From Cocos nucifera (lineage: Eukaryota; Streptophyta; Magnoliopsida; Arecales; Arecaceae), in NCBI GenBank assembly GCA_006176705.1, contig QRFJ01006425.1, positions 1-64,000 on the forward strand: DNA of 64,000 nt, in the 5' to 3' direction. The notes under the pieces are model-generated. The model worked only from the letters and a program-made list of their open reading frames with translations, was not told the DNA's origin and did not search any database. Made by a program: the position numbers and the translations under genes. Positions 45,713 to 57,742 of the stretch are shown in pieces. The number at the start of each line of letters is the position of its first letter. Positions within the stretch are counted from its first letter, which is position 1.

Positions 45713-47466
45713 TCTATTTATCTGAAAGAAAAATATAAGACCATATTAGTGCTCAAATTATTTAACCCTAAAGACTTGGACTTTAGTCTAAAGGTTCTCT
45801 CTCTATTTTTAAAAAATTGGTAGCCTCTACCTCTAATTCAAGGAATTACACTAACTCCTTAGTGGGTACTAGAATCCACAAAGACTATAGACGGGCCTGA
45901 GGTAGGTTTTGCCCAACCCGTGTGCATCTACAGGTATGTTCAAAATCAATTATTTTTTTAAATAATTTTCAGTATTTAGGTTTTGCCCCATAAGCCAATT
46001 CAGTAGGCTTTGGCCTCTACTAAAAAGGTCTGGTTAGATCCAACCATTAACATGATTGAGTTTGGTGCATCAAATCAATGATGACTAGGTTCGAGAAAAG
46101 ATCTGGCCAACCTGATCACCATTAAGAGAGTGTGACCTAATCATCATACGATAGATAGTAATTCTAATATCTAGATGAACACCAGGTGTTAGGCACCGCC
46201 AATGTCCATCCAAAAAACTGGACTCATTACTATTCACCTTAATGGAAGGCTATGACTCAGTTATCCATATAACTTAGTCATTTTTTAGGACTTAATAATT
46301 TAAAGGATTTAAGTTACTTATGGTTTAAGGATAGAAATGATATGGACCAATTTCTTCCACTGACTTCACCAAGTCAAATCCTCCCACTAGCTTCACCAAG
46401 TCAATAGATTATGACTAGGATCAATTTAGGTCCATGGGCACCTAATTCAGTTTTACTGATTGAAATTAGTCAAATTGAATCCTAGTGATATGGGTCAGTC
46501 TGAATCACCAAATGATATAATCAAACTCTAATCGACCATGTCGGCCAGGTAAGTAAGATCAGTGGAAGGAATATGTCGTTAACTCATCAAAGACCGAATT
46601 AGTGCAAGTAGCTTCCAATTAAAAATCATTGGTCTTAACTGCCAAACTTACATTACATATTAATTGGTTAATTAGGTTCAATCCGATCAACCTAGTAATT
46701 TTTGGATCGACCGCGTAGCTATGAATCAAGTCCATCTTGGTCTTTGTTAAAGACATGGACTCATTCAACTATAACTATTGAAGTTGAGTCTAGAGTATCC
46801 TTGACCTAATCTAATTCAACACTTGGTTAGATTTAATCAATTACTCTAGATTAATTCATTTTTTAACAACCTTAGGTCTAACCCAATTAATGGACCTAAT
46901 TCATCTAACCGTTTAACCCACAGCTTATTCAAATGTCTTAGAATTTTTAATTCATAATTCTAGATTCTATGAATAATACTTAATTCTTTTAATTAAATTT
47001 TTGGACTAATGGTTGGGGTTCGATATTTCAAAAATAATTTTTAAATTTTGAAAGATTTTATTTTCTATTCACCAAACATGTTGACTCATTTCACAAATGG
47101 ATCGACGTATTTCATAAACAGCAACCTATTGCTAGTTTCATAATAGAAAATAAAGCATAATTAAACTATAAATCTATTTAGATCTAATCTAACATATTCA
47201 TATTTAATTATCATATTAAAATAATTTTAATAATAAAAATTTTTTTACTATTCATCTTAATGAATGAGTCCATGGTGACACCCCTACCACCATAAGGGAT
47301 CCCCACTGAATGGGAGGAGATGGCTTTTAAACCATACTTATCCCTTATGATCGGATGGCTTGGTGGCTCATTCATCCTTGATTACTAAGTTATCTAGATC
47401 TAACATATCATATATGTAAGCATTTAATTTTCAAATTAACATGTTAGAACATGTCAAGCAACCCTT
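45713..47466 (-). other. Untranslated leader of B
   Basis: AT-rich, no supported gene. It holds the box shared with G at 46543-46660. Because gag is mostly deleted, the leader joins the gag remnant directly. Confidence 0.65.
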
Positions 47467-47478
47467 GCTCTAATACTA
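47467..47478 (-). other. Primer-binding site of B
   Basis: The minus strand reads TAGTATTAGAGC, the tRNA-iMet complement with two transitions, one base inside the 5' LTR. Confidence 0.75.
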
Positions 47479-47479
47479 A

Positions 47480-47785
47480 TGAAGGAAATCGCATAGGGTT
47501 TTTAGCATGCTTTTTGAAACCTTTTCAAAATTTTATTATAGTAGAAGCAAATATTAATCTAAAATTAATATTAAGCATGCATTGATCATATCAGAAACCC
47601 TACATGGTAATATGTAATAGAAAATTAAATGCATAAGGTTAGTAACTCTATCAACTAACCTACTCATGTTCAGAATACGATATCTGTACGCAGGTAGGTG
47701 ATCTCCATAATCTGAATCCACCGAAAGAAGATCTGGCATCGCGCTGTAGTCGCACACTCGTTCGGCCTCTATAGTTGGTCCACAC
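47480..47785 (-). repeat. 5' LTR of B, inner part
   Basis: It starts TGAAGGAAATCGC on the plus strand and ends in the CACAC copy left of E. The LTR continues at 57743. Together the two parts make about 2.74 kb. Confidence 0.8.
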
Positions 47786-50248
47786 TGAAAGGAATATGCC
47801 CTCAAGCCAATCAAAATTTGCATTTTGATGGGCTATTCTTTGTCTTCCAAACTCATGTAATGACATTTTCAAATAAATAAAGACATTTATTTCATCATAT
47901 GTTGCATCTTAATTATTTATTTAAGATTATGATGAATCCCATAAATTAGGACTATGATTTTAGGGCTATGATAAGATCATACCAGTGAGACCTAAAATCT
48001 TAAAATCCTAATTTAAAAATTTTTGATCGATGGAACATTGAGTTGGAGATCAATATTTTCGGTAAGATTGGCACATCCTATGTATGCTCGATGGAGAGGA
48101 TGATTGATCTCACAATCACTTGTGTATGATACTAATACAAGAATATGAGTGCTTATTAGAGAATGAGTTTACTGAATTGATCCAAGTCGAGAACATCTAA
48201 TGGAGTCTTATCTACATGTCAATAGATGGTTCTTATAGTGGGAGTTATGTATGTAGTCCTTTGATCTGAGACTACCATAGCATCTTATATATATGAATCC
48301 ACATTTTGGTTCATACTCATTCATGACTCAATTATGTATGGGATGATCTGGATATGATGGATTATATATGAAGGTTATGAGTAGGTCAACATGGAATCGA
48401 TCACTCCTGGTAAGAGGAGATTGCATCCTGCCTACTTCAATCAAATGATGATTCAGGAAATCTTTGATCAAAGCATGATGAAAATTAGAAATAACTTTTA
48501 ATATTTTATTAAATGAATCATTATCATAAGATTGAGAGAAATATGAATATGATATTAGGTTTGACATATTTCCATACCTAGAGTCATATTCGGGATATAG
48601 GATGATCGAAGGATCCAGTTGTATGGTAACTTTCCACTGAAGGATATTTTTGGTATTTTCATCAAAATTTCATATCTTTCAGGTAGACATAATACGTTGC
48701 AAGGTGTCAATCTTGTCTTGTAGGTTCGATCAAATTAAATAATTTAATTTGATCATTAATTAGAAAGTGTTCTAATTGGTCGAATCAGGTTAGCTAGTTT
48801 TGATCTAAATCGATTTGGTTAAGTTCTAACTAGATTAGGTCAAATCGCACCTGAATCCACTGCTGGCTAGATATGGAACCCAATGGATCACACACAAAGG
48901 ATATTGATCAAGGGTCTAATTGGATTAGACCATGTTTGTAAGTTGAACATGCTAGCACATGTTGCAAACCCTAGCACCTAGATTCGAATCGGATTCAAAT
49001 CGGATTCCGATTTGGGCTAATTTTGATCTGATTTGAACCAAATTAGATTTGGTTTCAAATTGGATGAGGCGTAGGTTTATTAGGCTTGCTTTGGGAACCA
49101 TATACCTGAATCCTACATGCTAGAGACTCTCTTTCTTGGTGTGTGGGGAGGAGTTTCATGCGCTTGGGATTCTTGGTGCATAAATTGATGGCACCACCTT
49201 ATCCATTTTCTACGTAACTTTTGTTACATATTTTTTCAGATCTAAGAAGGGGCACAGAGGAGTCCTTCTATAGGTTAAAATCCTTCATAGAATATCTGGA
49301 GTTTGGATAAAGCAAGGAAACTTGCCGCCCTCCCTTATCTTGGTGCCACTTGGACTCACGAGTCCAAGTGGTTAGGGACTCTACCATGCCCCATATTTCT
49401 CCATGCCATATTCAGATATGGCATTCCCCATTTAGGCCATTGGATGGCCTATATCTCTGATCCAAGCCCTATGTTTTTGGCACCATAAATTAATGCATCG
49501 TGACTCTTCATAGAAAAACTATGTAGAATTAGTCTGAAGAGTCCTTCTGCTTTAAGGCACCTCTTGGACTAAGTCTACGTAATTTTAAATGGTGAAAAAT
49601 TTAGAAGGGGTGTGAGATTTGTTGATAAGGTGTGCGATGAAGATGTGGAAAGGGTGTGAGATTTTGTGGTGGCACCCCTATGTATATTGTAAATAGGGGT
49701 GCGAACCGAGAGTCTGAGGCATCAAAAATTTCTCCTTCTTTCTTACAAGTGTTCCTTTTGTCCAATTTTTTTTTTTTCCTTCTCTTGTCTAGACAAGGTC
49801 CTAATAAGAACAAGAATTCTTTCTTAAGACAAAGAGATTATGAAGAAAAATTAAGAAGATAAGAAAAAAGAAAGGAAGGCAAGGAAAGGCTAGGAGGGTG
49901 ACATAAAAGGCTAAGGAAGGTTCTATCCAAATAATTAAAGTTCTTCTTATAAGAATTTTAATTAAATTAATCAAAAGTTCTAGTGTCTTGATCAAGTTTC
50001 TGTATGGATCAACATTAGAGGATGAAAACATGGGCACCTAGTGGAAATCCTGATGGACTACTGCTGGCGATCAGAGTCAAATTAGGGTTTTACGATCAAA
50101 GGTATGTTCTAATGCCCTCTTTCATATTATAAATGCTTATTATATGATTTAAATTCTAATAAGATGATCCTAGGGTTTGAGTTTGGTTTTATAATTTTAT
50201 AATTTTGCTTTGAAATTCATGCTTCTACCCTATCTATCAAATCCTACA
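47786..50248 (+). repeat. 5' LTR of E
   Basis: It runs TGAAAGGAATATGCC to ATCCTACA. The TATA region near 49688 reads TGTAAATAGG, a damaged form of TATAAATAGG. Confidence 0.95.
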
Positions 50249-50249
50249 G

Positions 50250-50261
50250 TGGTATCAGAGC
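50250..50261 (+). other. Primer-binding site of E
   Basis: TGGTATCAGAGC matches the initiator tRNA-Met complement exactly and follows the LTR after one base. Confidence 0.95.
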
Positions 50262-51373
50262 CAGCCTTATTAGGTTAAATCATATGATGTTATGTTTATA
50301 TAATAATGGCATAATTGTAAATATGATATGATCATATTTAATTTGTTTAGCATGTCATTTATATGATGTGATCATATTTGTTTAATCATACTTAGATTAT
50401 GATGTATATATCATTCTATAAAGGTTGCCCTGACATAGTGCCATAAGTTCACTATGTAATGATGGTTGTCCTAGAATGATTATACATGCTATTATGTTTG
50501 TAATATATCATGATTGATATATATTCTTATGTTCAGTATGATTTTAAAATTAGAATGTGTGAGAGACTATTTAAAGCTCTCTATAAAAATTATATTAAGT
50601 TATAATATAATTAACCGATAGCAGAACCAATCTGGATGTCTAATTGATCAATCGGTGTCTAGAAAAGTGGTTCATAATTGGTAAAGAGAACGTGGTTTCT
50701 AATTGATTCTATTGTCTGATCTGACCAATTTATTCATGTCTAAGAAAAGCAACGGGGCACCCCCACCTCTCTCCCACTTACCAGGTTGATTAGATTAATG
50801 TAATTCTAGATTGGGGTGCTTAGAGTTATATTCACTATATTAAGGCCTTCCTTCATGCTAGGTCATTATTATGTCATGAATCATATTAGATTTGTTGTAC
50901 AACCATAAGACCTATTATGGAAACTGATGTAATATTAATCTAGTGCATTGAGATGTTTACAGCATTTTGGGTATACTGCTTTGTTGTGCAACCACAAGAG
51001 CAGTTATATTCCATTTTAACTATATAGAAATGAAAGATCCTACTTAACTAAAATATTATAGTTTGATGTGCAAACATAGGCTATTAATATTTTAGAGGCC
51101 AGCATTATATTGAGAATTGCATGAGATGCAATTGAAAAGAGTTTCCTACCTCTAAACTTATAAAAAATTTATTGTACGACCATAAGATTTTTTATAAGAA
51201 ATTTGGATCTCAATATCATTAAGAAAATCAATTAGGATTTCTCGATTATCATAATAGAGGGTTATGATTTTCAATAAAATAGTGAAAGACACAATTAAAT
51301 TAAAGTCCAAATTTAATTGTGTATGTCATCATGAGTTGTTTGTTTATGTAATGTTCTTTATTATGTAGATTAA
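50262..51373 (+). other. Untranslated leader of E
   Basis: 1.1 kb without a gene, aligning in inverse with the A leader (18811-19916). Contains the CTCCCACTTACCAGG box at 50771-50785. Confidence 0.75.
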
Positions 51374-54300
51374 ATGGCTTCTTCACTTTCACTGCATTCA
51401 ATTTTAGATTCAAATAAATTAATCGATCTCAATTATGTGGATTAATTGAGAAATCTTAAAATAGTACTCAATCTGGAGAATCTCTCCTATATCCTTAAAT
51501 CTCCTAATCCTAAAAAATTAGGAAAAGATGCCACAGATGAAGAACAAGCTGCTTACAAGAAGTGGCAAAATGATTCATTAACTATCAAATGCATCATACT
51601 GGCCTCCATGAGTAATGAACTATAGAGGCAGCATGATGGCATGGATACTCAATCCATATTGCTTAATCTAAAAGAGCTTTATGGAAGGCAGAGTAGGACT
51701 GTTAGATATGAGGTATCTAAGTACTTATTTCGTGCCAAGATGATAGAAGGTTCATCCGTACAAAATCATGTTTCGATGATAATTGATCTAATCACTCGAT
51801 TATGTCAAGTAGGTTTTGTTATGGATGAAGAGTTAAGTCAGGATCTGATACTACAATCACTTTCGAAATTATTTTCTTAGTTTATCATGAACTATCACAT
51901 GAACAAACTAAATACTATCCTACCAGAGCTGTTAAATATGCTAAAAACAACAGAGAACCATATCAAGAAGGATAAGGCTCCACTTCTTCTAGATAGGATC
52001 TCTAAGAAAAAGATAGGTAAAAAGGGTTCAAAAAGGAGGCTGAACCATAAAGGTGACATAAATAAAAGGAAGAAGAAGATGAAGGCCTCCGGACAGACGA
52101 TCTGTTTTCACTGCGGCTAAGCAGATCATTGAAAGAGGAATTGCAAGGCTTACCGTGCAACTGTGAAGAATGGTACAAATATTGCACCAAAAGATATGTA
52201 TGAGATACATATAATTTTATCATTAAATTCTTTCATTTTAAACTCTTGGATATTGGATATCGACTATGATTTTCATATCTGCAAATCATTGTAGGGGCTA
52301 TAGAAAATTAAGAGTTTGAAGAAAGGTGACTTCGAGCTCTATGGTGCTGAAGGAGAGTCCATCCAAGCGAAAGCTATAGGGACAAATATATTGATGTTGC
52401 CTTCTGAAAAGATTTTAGAGCTGATAAATTATTATTATATGCCTAAGATCATTAGAAATATTGTATCTATACCTTTGTTATTACAACAAGATTATAATCT
52501 TGATGTAACGAGTAATGGTTGCTCGATTAAATATTCTAATGAAATTATATATTCTGGCATTCTTAACAATGGCTTGTTGACCCTATGTTTGGATGACAAT
52601 ATTTTTCAAGTTGATAGAAAATGTAAGAGAGAAGATATAAATAATACTTTACTATGGCATTATCGACTTGATCATATTAGTGAGATCAGGATTAACAAGT
52701 TATACAAAGAAAAATTCTTTGAACCTTATGATTATGAATCATTAGAAACTTGTGAATCATGTCTCATGAGTAAAATAACCAAGACTCCATTTAATGGATA
52801 TGAAGAAAGGACAAGTAAGTTATTAGGACTTGTACATTCAGATGTATGTGGTCCTATAATAACTCAGGCCAGAGGAGGATACTCTTATTTTATAACATTC
52901 ACTGATGATTTATCTAGGTTTGGATATGTGTATCTTATGAAACACAAATTCAAAGCCTTTAATAAATTTAAAGAGTATCAAAGTATGGTCGAGAAACAAA
53001 CTGAAAAGAGTATAAAAATCTTTTAATCTGATCGAGGAGGAGAATACTTATCCAGTGAATATCTAGACTATCTTAAAATAAAGGGCATTCTCTTTGAATG
53101 GATCCCTCCTTATACATCGAAATTAAATGGTATAGCCAAAAGGAGGAATCATACCTTATTAGATATGGCATGGTCCATGATGTGCTTCACAGAATTATCT
53201 ATTTTCTTCTGGGGTCATGTCTTAGAGACTGCAGTATACATCTTAAATAGAGTACCTTCTAAGTCTGTATCTAATACTCCATATGAGATATGGAAAGATA
53301 AGAAACCTAATCTTAAGTATCTTAAGATATGAGGTTGTCCAGCATATGTCAAAAAAAATTTTGGACATAAGCTAGATGCTAGATCAGATAGATGTCTATT
53401 TGTCAAATATCGTAGAGATAGTATGGGATATCTATTCTACCATCCTACTGAACAAAAGATATTTGTAAGCAGGCATGCCACTTTCAGGGAGAAAGAGTTC
53501 ATCCTAGAAAGGGGCAGTGAAAGAAATATTGAACTTAATGAAGTTCAAGAAGAACAAATAGACATTTCTCAATCAAATAAACACATAAATATGAAAAAAC
53601 CAGAACACAACTCCTATCCATAGGTCTGATAGAGTGTGACATGCACCTATGAGGTATGGGTTCATTATTGAGAATAATGAAGCCCAAATTATTAAGAATG
53701 TTGAACCTCTGACCTATGCAAAAGCAGTCATGGGTAGGGACTCTGACAAATGGCTAGCTGCCATGCAATCCGAAATAGACTCCATGTACACCAACAAAGT
53801 ATTGACTTTAGTGGATGCACCAGAGGGTGTGAACCCTATTAGATGCAAATGGATCTTTAAGAAAAAGATTGGAGCAAATGGTCAAGTTGAAACCTATAAA
53901 GCTAGATTGGTGGCTAACGATTTTAGGCAAAAATAGGAGATTGATTATGATGAAACATTTTTACATGTTGTCATGCTCAAATCTATTCAGATTATGCTTG
54001 CCATAGTAGCATACTATGATTATGAAATATAGCAAATGGATGTGAATGGTTTCCTAGAGGAGAAGGTCTACATGTCACAGCCAAAGGGATTTATCTCAAA
54101 TGAGAGATTAAATCAAGTATGCAAGCTTAAAAGATCCATTTATGGATTAAAGCAAATATCAAGGAGTTAGAACATCTGCTTTGATGTAATAGTCAAAGAG
54201 TTTGGCTTCATTAAGAATGTGGATGAACCTTGTGTGTACAAAAAACCTAGTGGGAGTGCCATAGTTTTCTTAGTACTATATGTAGATGACATACTCCTTA

Positions 54301-55275
54301 TTGGGAATGATATCCCAATGTTGCAATCGGTCAAATTATGGCTATCAAATAAGTTTTCTATGAAGAACTTGGAAGAAGCATCCTATATACTTGGAATAAA
54401 GATCTATAGAGATAGATCTAAAAGAATGCTAGGCTTATCCTAGTCTAGGTACATTGACTTAATACTGAAAAGATTCATTATGGATGGGAGTAAAAGAGGT
54501 TACTTACCTATGAGTCAAGGCATACATCTCTTTAAGAAGATGTCTCCTAAGACACTTGAAGAGAAAAATAGAATGAGTTCTATTCCTTATGCTTCGGCTG
54601 TAGGATCAATAATGTATGCCATGTTATGTACAAGGCCTGAGTTGCTTATGCCTTAGGCATTACAAGTAGATTTCAAGCTGATTCAGGAGAGGATCATTGG
54701 AAAGCTGTAAAAAATATTCTTAAGTACTTGAGAAGGACTAAGGATATTTTTTTAGTATATGGTGGATCTGATCTTAAACTAGAAGCATATTCTGACTCTA
54801 GTATTCAATCAGACCTAGATGATAGCAAATCCATTTTAGGATATATCTTTACTCTGAATGATGGAGCAGTAAGTTGGAAGAAAGTTGGAAGAGTACCAAG
54901 CAGTCAACTGTAACTGACTCAACCACTGAGGCAGAGTACATAGTTACAAGTGAAGCCACCAAAAAAGCTATCAGGATAAAGAAGTTCATCACTAAATTGG
55001 ATGTTGTTCCTAAAATTGAGAACCCAGTACCACTTTATTATGATAATACTATAGCAGTTGCTCAAGCAAAAGAACCAAGGTCTCATCATAAATCCAAGCA
55101 CATTCTGAGATACTTTCATCTCGTTCGTAAAATTAATGAAAGACAAGATGTTGTCCTTGAATGAGTAGATATAAAGAACAATATAGCAGACACGTTCACT
55201 AAGGCTTTACCACAGCAGCAGTTTCATCGTCACCTTAATTGTATGGGATTAAAATATAAGGATGATTGGCTTTAG
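51374..55275 (+). pseudogene. Gag-pol polyprotein of E (Ty1/copia), decayed
   Basis: About 1,300 codons from ATG 51374 (MASSLSLHSILDSNK) to TAG 55273-55275 (KDDWL). Gag (to about 52160) has LKELYGRQSRTVRYE and a knuckle CFHCG.ADHWKRNC with a stop in its middle (52118). Protease is weak: the motif near 52245-52270 reads WILDIDYDFHIC and lacks the usual SG. GAG-pre-integrase (52655) and integrase keep VHSDVCGP, TFTDDLSRFGYVYL and DRGGEYLS (52830-53070), with a stop just before SDRGG. RT has RCKWIFKKKIGANG (from 53840) and YVDD at 54279-54290. RNase H (54740-55165) shows AYSDSSIQSD, STTEAEYI and KSKHI. Stops occur at about 51448, 51627, 51879, 53024, 53330, 53935 and 55162, with a frameshift near 54640. 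No functional product is expected. Confidence 0.92.
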
Positions 55276-55278
55276 TGC

Positions 55279-55289
55279 AAGTGGGAGAT
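55279..55289 (+). other. Polypurine tract of E
   Basis: AAGTGGGAGAT stands directly before the 3' LTR start TGAAAG. Confidence 0.85.
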
Positions 55290-56799
55290 TGAAAGAAATA
55301 TGCCCTCAAGCCAATCAAAATTTATATTTTGATGGGCTATTCTTTGTCTTTCAAACTCATGTAATGATATTTTCAAATAAATAAAGGCATTTATTTCATC
55401 ATATGTTGTATCTTAATTATTTATTTAAGATTATGATGAATTCCATAAATTAGGACTATGATTTTAGGGTTATGATGAGATCATATCAGTGAGACCTAAA
55501 ATCCTAAAATCCTAATTTAAATATTTTTGATCGATGGAACATTGAGTTGGGGATCAATATTTTCTATAAGACTGGCACATCCTATGTATGCTCGATGGAG
55601 AGGATGATTGATCTCATAATTACTTATGTATGACACTAATATAAGAATGTGGGTGCTCATTAGAGAATGAGTTTACTGAATTAATCCAAGTTGAGAATAT
55701 CTAATAGAGTCTTATCTACATGTCAATAGATAGTTCTCATAATGGGAGTTATGTATGTAGTCCTTTGCCCTGAGACTACCATAGCATCTTATATATATGA
55801 ATCCATATTTTGGCTCATACTCATTCATGACTCAGTCATGTATGAGGTGATCTGGATATGGTGGATTATATATAAAGACTGTGAGTAGGTCAACATGAAA
55901 TCGATCACTCATGGTAAGAAGAGATTGCATCCTGCCTGCTTCAATCAAATGATGATTCAGGAAGTCTTTGATCAAACCATGATAAAAATTAGAAATGATT
56001 TTTAATATTTCATTAAATGAATCATCATCATAAGATTGAGAGAAATATGAATATGATATTGGGTTTGACATATTTTCATACCCAGAGTCATATTTGGGAT
56101 ACAGGGCGATCGAAGGATCTAGTTGTACGGTAACTTTCCACTGAAGGATATTTTTTATATTTTCATCAAAAATTTTTATCTTTCAGATAGACATAATACA
56201 TTGCTAGACGTCAATCTTGTCTTGTGGGTTCGATCGAATTAAAGAGTTTAATTTGATCGTTAATTAGAAAGTGTTCTAATTAGTTGAATCAGGTTAGCTA
56301 GTTTTGACCTAAATTAGTTTGGTTAAGTTCTAATCAGATTAGGTCAAATCACACTCGGATCCACTGCTAGCTAGATATGGAATCCAATGGGTCACACACA
56401 AAGAAAATTGATCAAGGATCTAATTGGATTAGACTATATTTACAATTTGAACATGCTAGCACATGTTGCAAACCCTAGCACTTACATTCGAATTGAATTT
56501 GAATCAAGTTCTGATCGGGCTAACTTTGATCCAATTTAAGCCAAATTAGATTTGGTTTTAAATTGGATGAGGCCTAGGTTTATTGGGCTTGCTTTGGGCA
56601 CCATATACCTGAATCCCACATGCTAGAGACTCTTGACGCATGCGGAGGAGTTTCATGCACTTGGGATTCTTGGCGCATAAATTGATGGCACCACCTTATC
56701 CATTTTCTATGTAACTTATGTTACATATTTTTTCAGATCTAAAAAGGGGCATAGAGGAGTCCTTCTATAGATTAAAATCCTTCATAGAATATTTGGAGT

Positions 56800-57069
56800 T
56801 TGGATAAAGCAAGGAACCTTGCCACCCTCCCTTATCTTGTCGCCACTTGGACTCATGAGTCCAAGTGGTTAGGGACTCTACCATGCCCCATATTTCTCCA
56901 TGCCATATTTAGATGTGGCATTCCCCATTTAGGCCATTGGATGGCCTACATCTCTGATCCAAGCCCTATATTTTTGGTGCCATACATTAATACATCACGA
57001 CTCTTCGTAGAAAAACTATGTAGAATTAGTCCGAAGAGTCCTTCTACTTTAAGACACCTCTTGGACTAA
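56800..57069 (+). other. Sense ORF in the LTR (89 aa), shared by family members
   Basis: The ORF (MDKARNLATLPYL..., FRCGIPHLGHWMAYISDPSP, PKSPSTLRHLLD) lies upstream of the TATA box. A full-length counterpart is open in A (20861-20592), and shortened versions are at 49303-49488 and 13285-13082. I recognise no domain. It may be chance openness in related sequence. Confidence 0.3.
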
Positions 57070-57184
57070 ATCTACGTAATTTTAAATGGTGCAAAATTTA
57101 GAAGGGGTGTGAGATTTTCTAATAGGACATGAGGTGAAGATGTGGGAAGAGTGTGAGATTTTGTGGTGGCACCCCTACGTACAT

Positions 57185-57194
57185 TATAAATAGG
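57185..57194 (+). promoter_or_regulatory. TATA box in E 3' LTR
   Basis: TATAAATAGG is intact here. The same motif is intact in the A 3' LTR and in J. Confidence 0.55.
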
Positions 57195-57742
57195 GGTGCG
57201 CACCAAGAGTCCAAGGCATTAGAAATTCCTCCTTTCTTACAAGTGTTCCTTTTGTCCAATTTTCTTTCTTCCCTTCTCTTGTCTAGACAAGGTCCTAATA
57301 AGGACAAGAAGTCTTCCTTAAGATAAAGAGATTAGGAAGAAAAATTAAGAAGATAAGGAAAAAGAAAGGAAGGCAAGAAAAGGCTAGGAGGGTAACATTA
57401 AAGGCTAAGGTAGGTTCTGCCCAAATAATTAAAGTTCTTCTTATAAGAATTTTAATTAAATTAATCAAAGGTGCTGGTGTCTTGATCAAGTTTCTGTGTA
57501 GATCAACATTGGAGGGTGACCACGTGGGCACCTGGTGGAAACCCTGATAGACTACTGCTAGCGATCAGAGTCAAATTAGGATTTTGCGATCAAAGGTATG
57601 TTCTAATACCCTTTTTCATGTTATAAATGCTTATTATATAATTTAAATTTTAATGAGGTGGTCCTAGGGTTTGGGTTTGGTTTTATAATTTCATAATTTT
57701 GTTTTGAAATTCATGCTTCCATCCTATACACCAAACCCTACA

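Larger units (their letters stand above)
47786..57742 (+). mobile_element. Element E: complete but decayed Ty1/copia element, plus strand
   Basis: LTRs of 2,463 and 2,453 bp, primer site, leader, gag-pol and polypurine tract are in standard order. The target duplication CACAC (47781-47785 and 57743-57747) is perfect. Same family as A but opposite strand. The host sequence is the 5' LTR of B. Confidence 0.95.
55290..57742 (+). repeat. 3' LTR of E
   Basis: It aligns throughout with 47786-50248 and ends CCCTACA before the second CACAC. Confidence 0.95.

Noticed and set aside
49801..50037. Hydrophobic antisense ORF with FFFLIFLIFL
   Set aside because: Arises from an A/G-rich LTR stretch read backwards; it recurs in LTR copies with frame changes and is no membrane or envelope gene.
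50250..50261. tRNA-like sequence TGGTATCAGAGC
   Set aside because: Only the primer-binding complement of tRNA-Met is present, not a tRNA gene.
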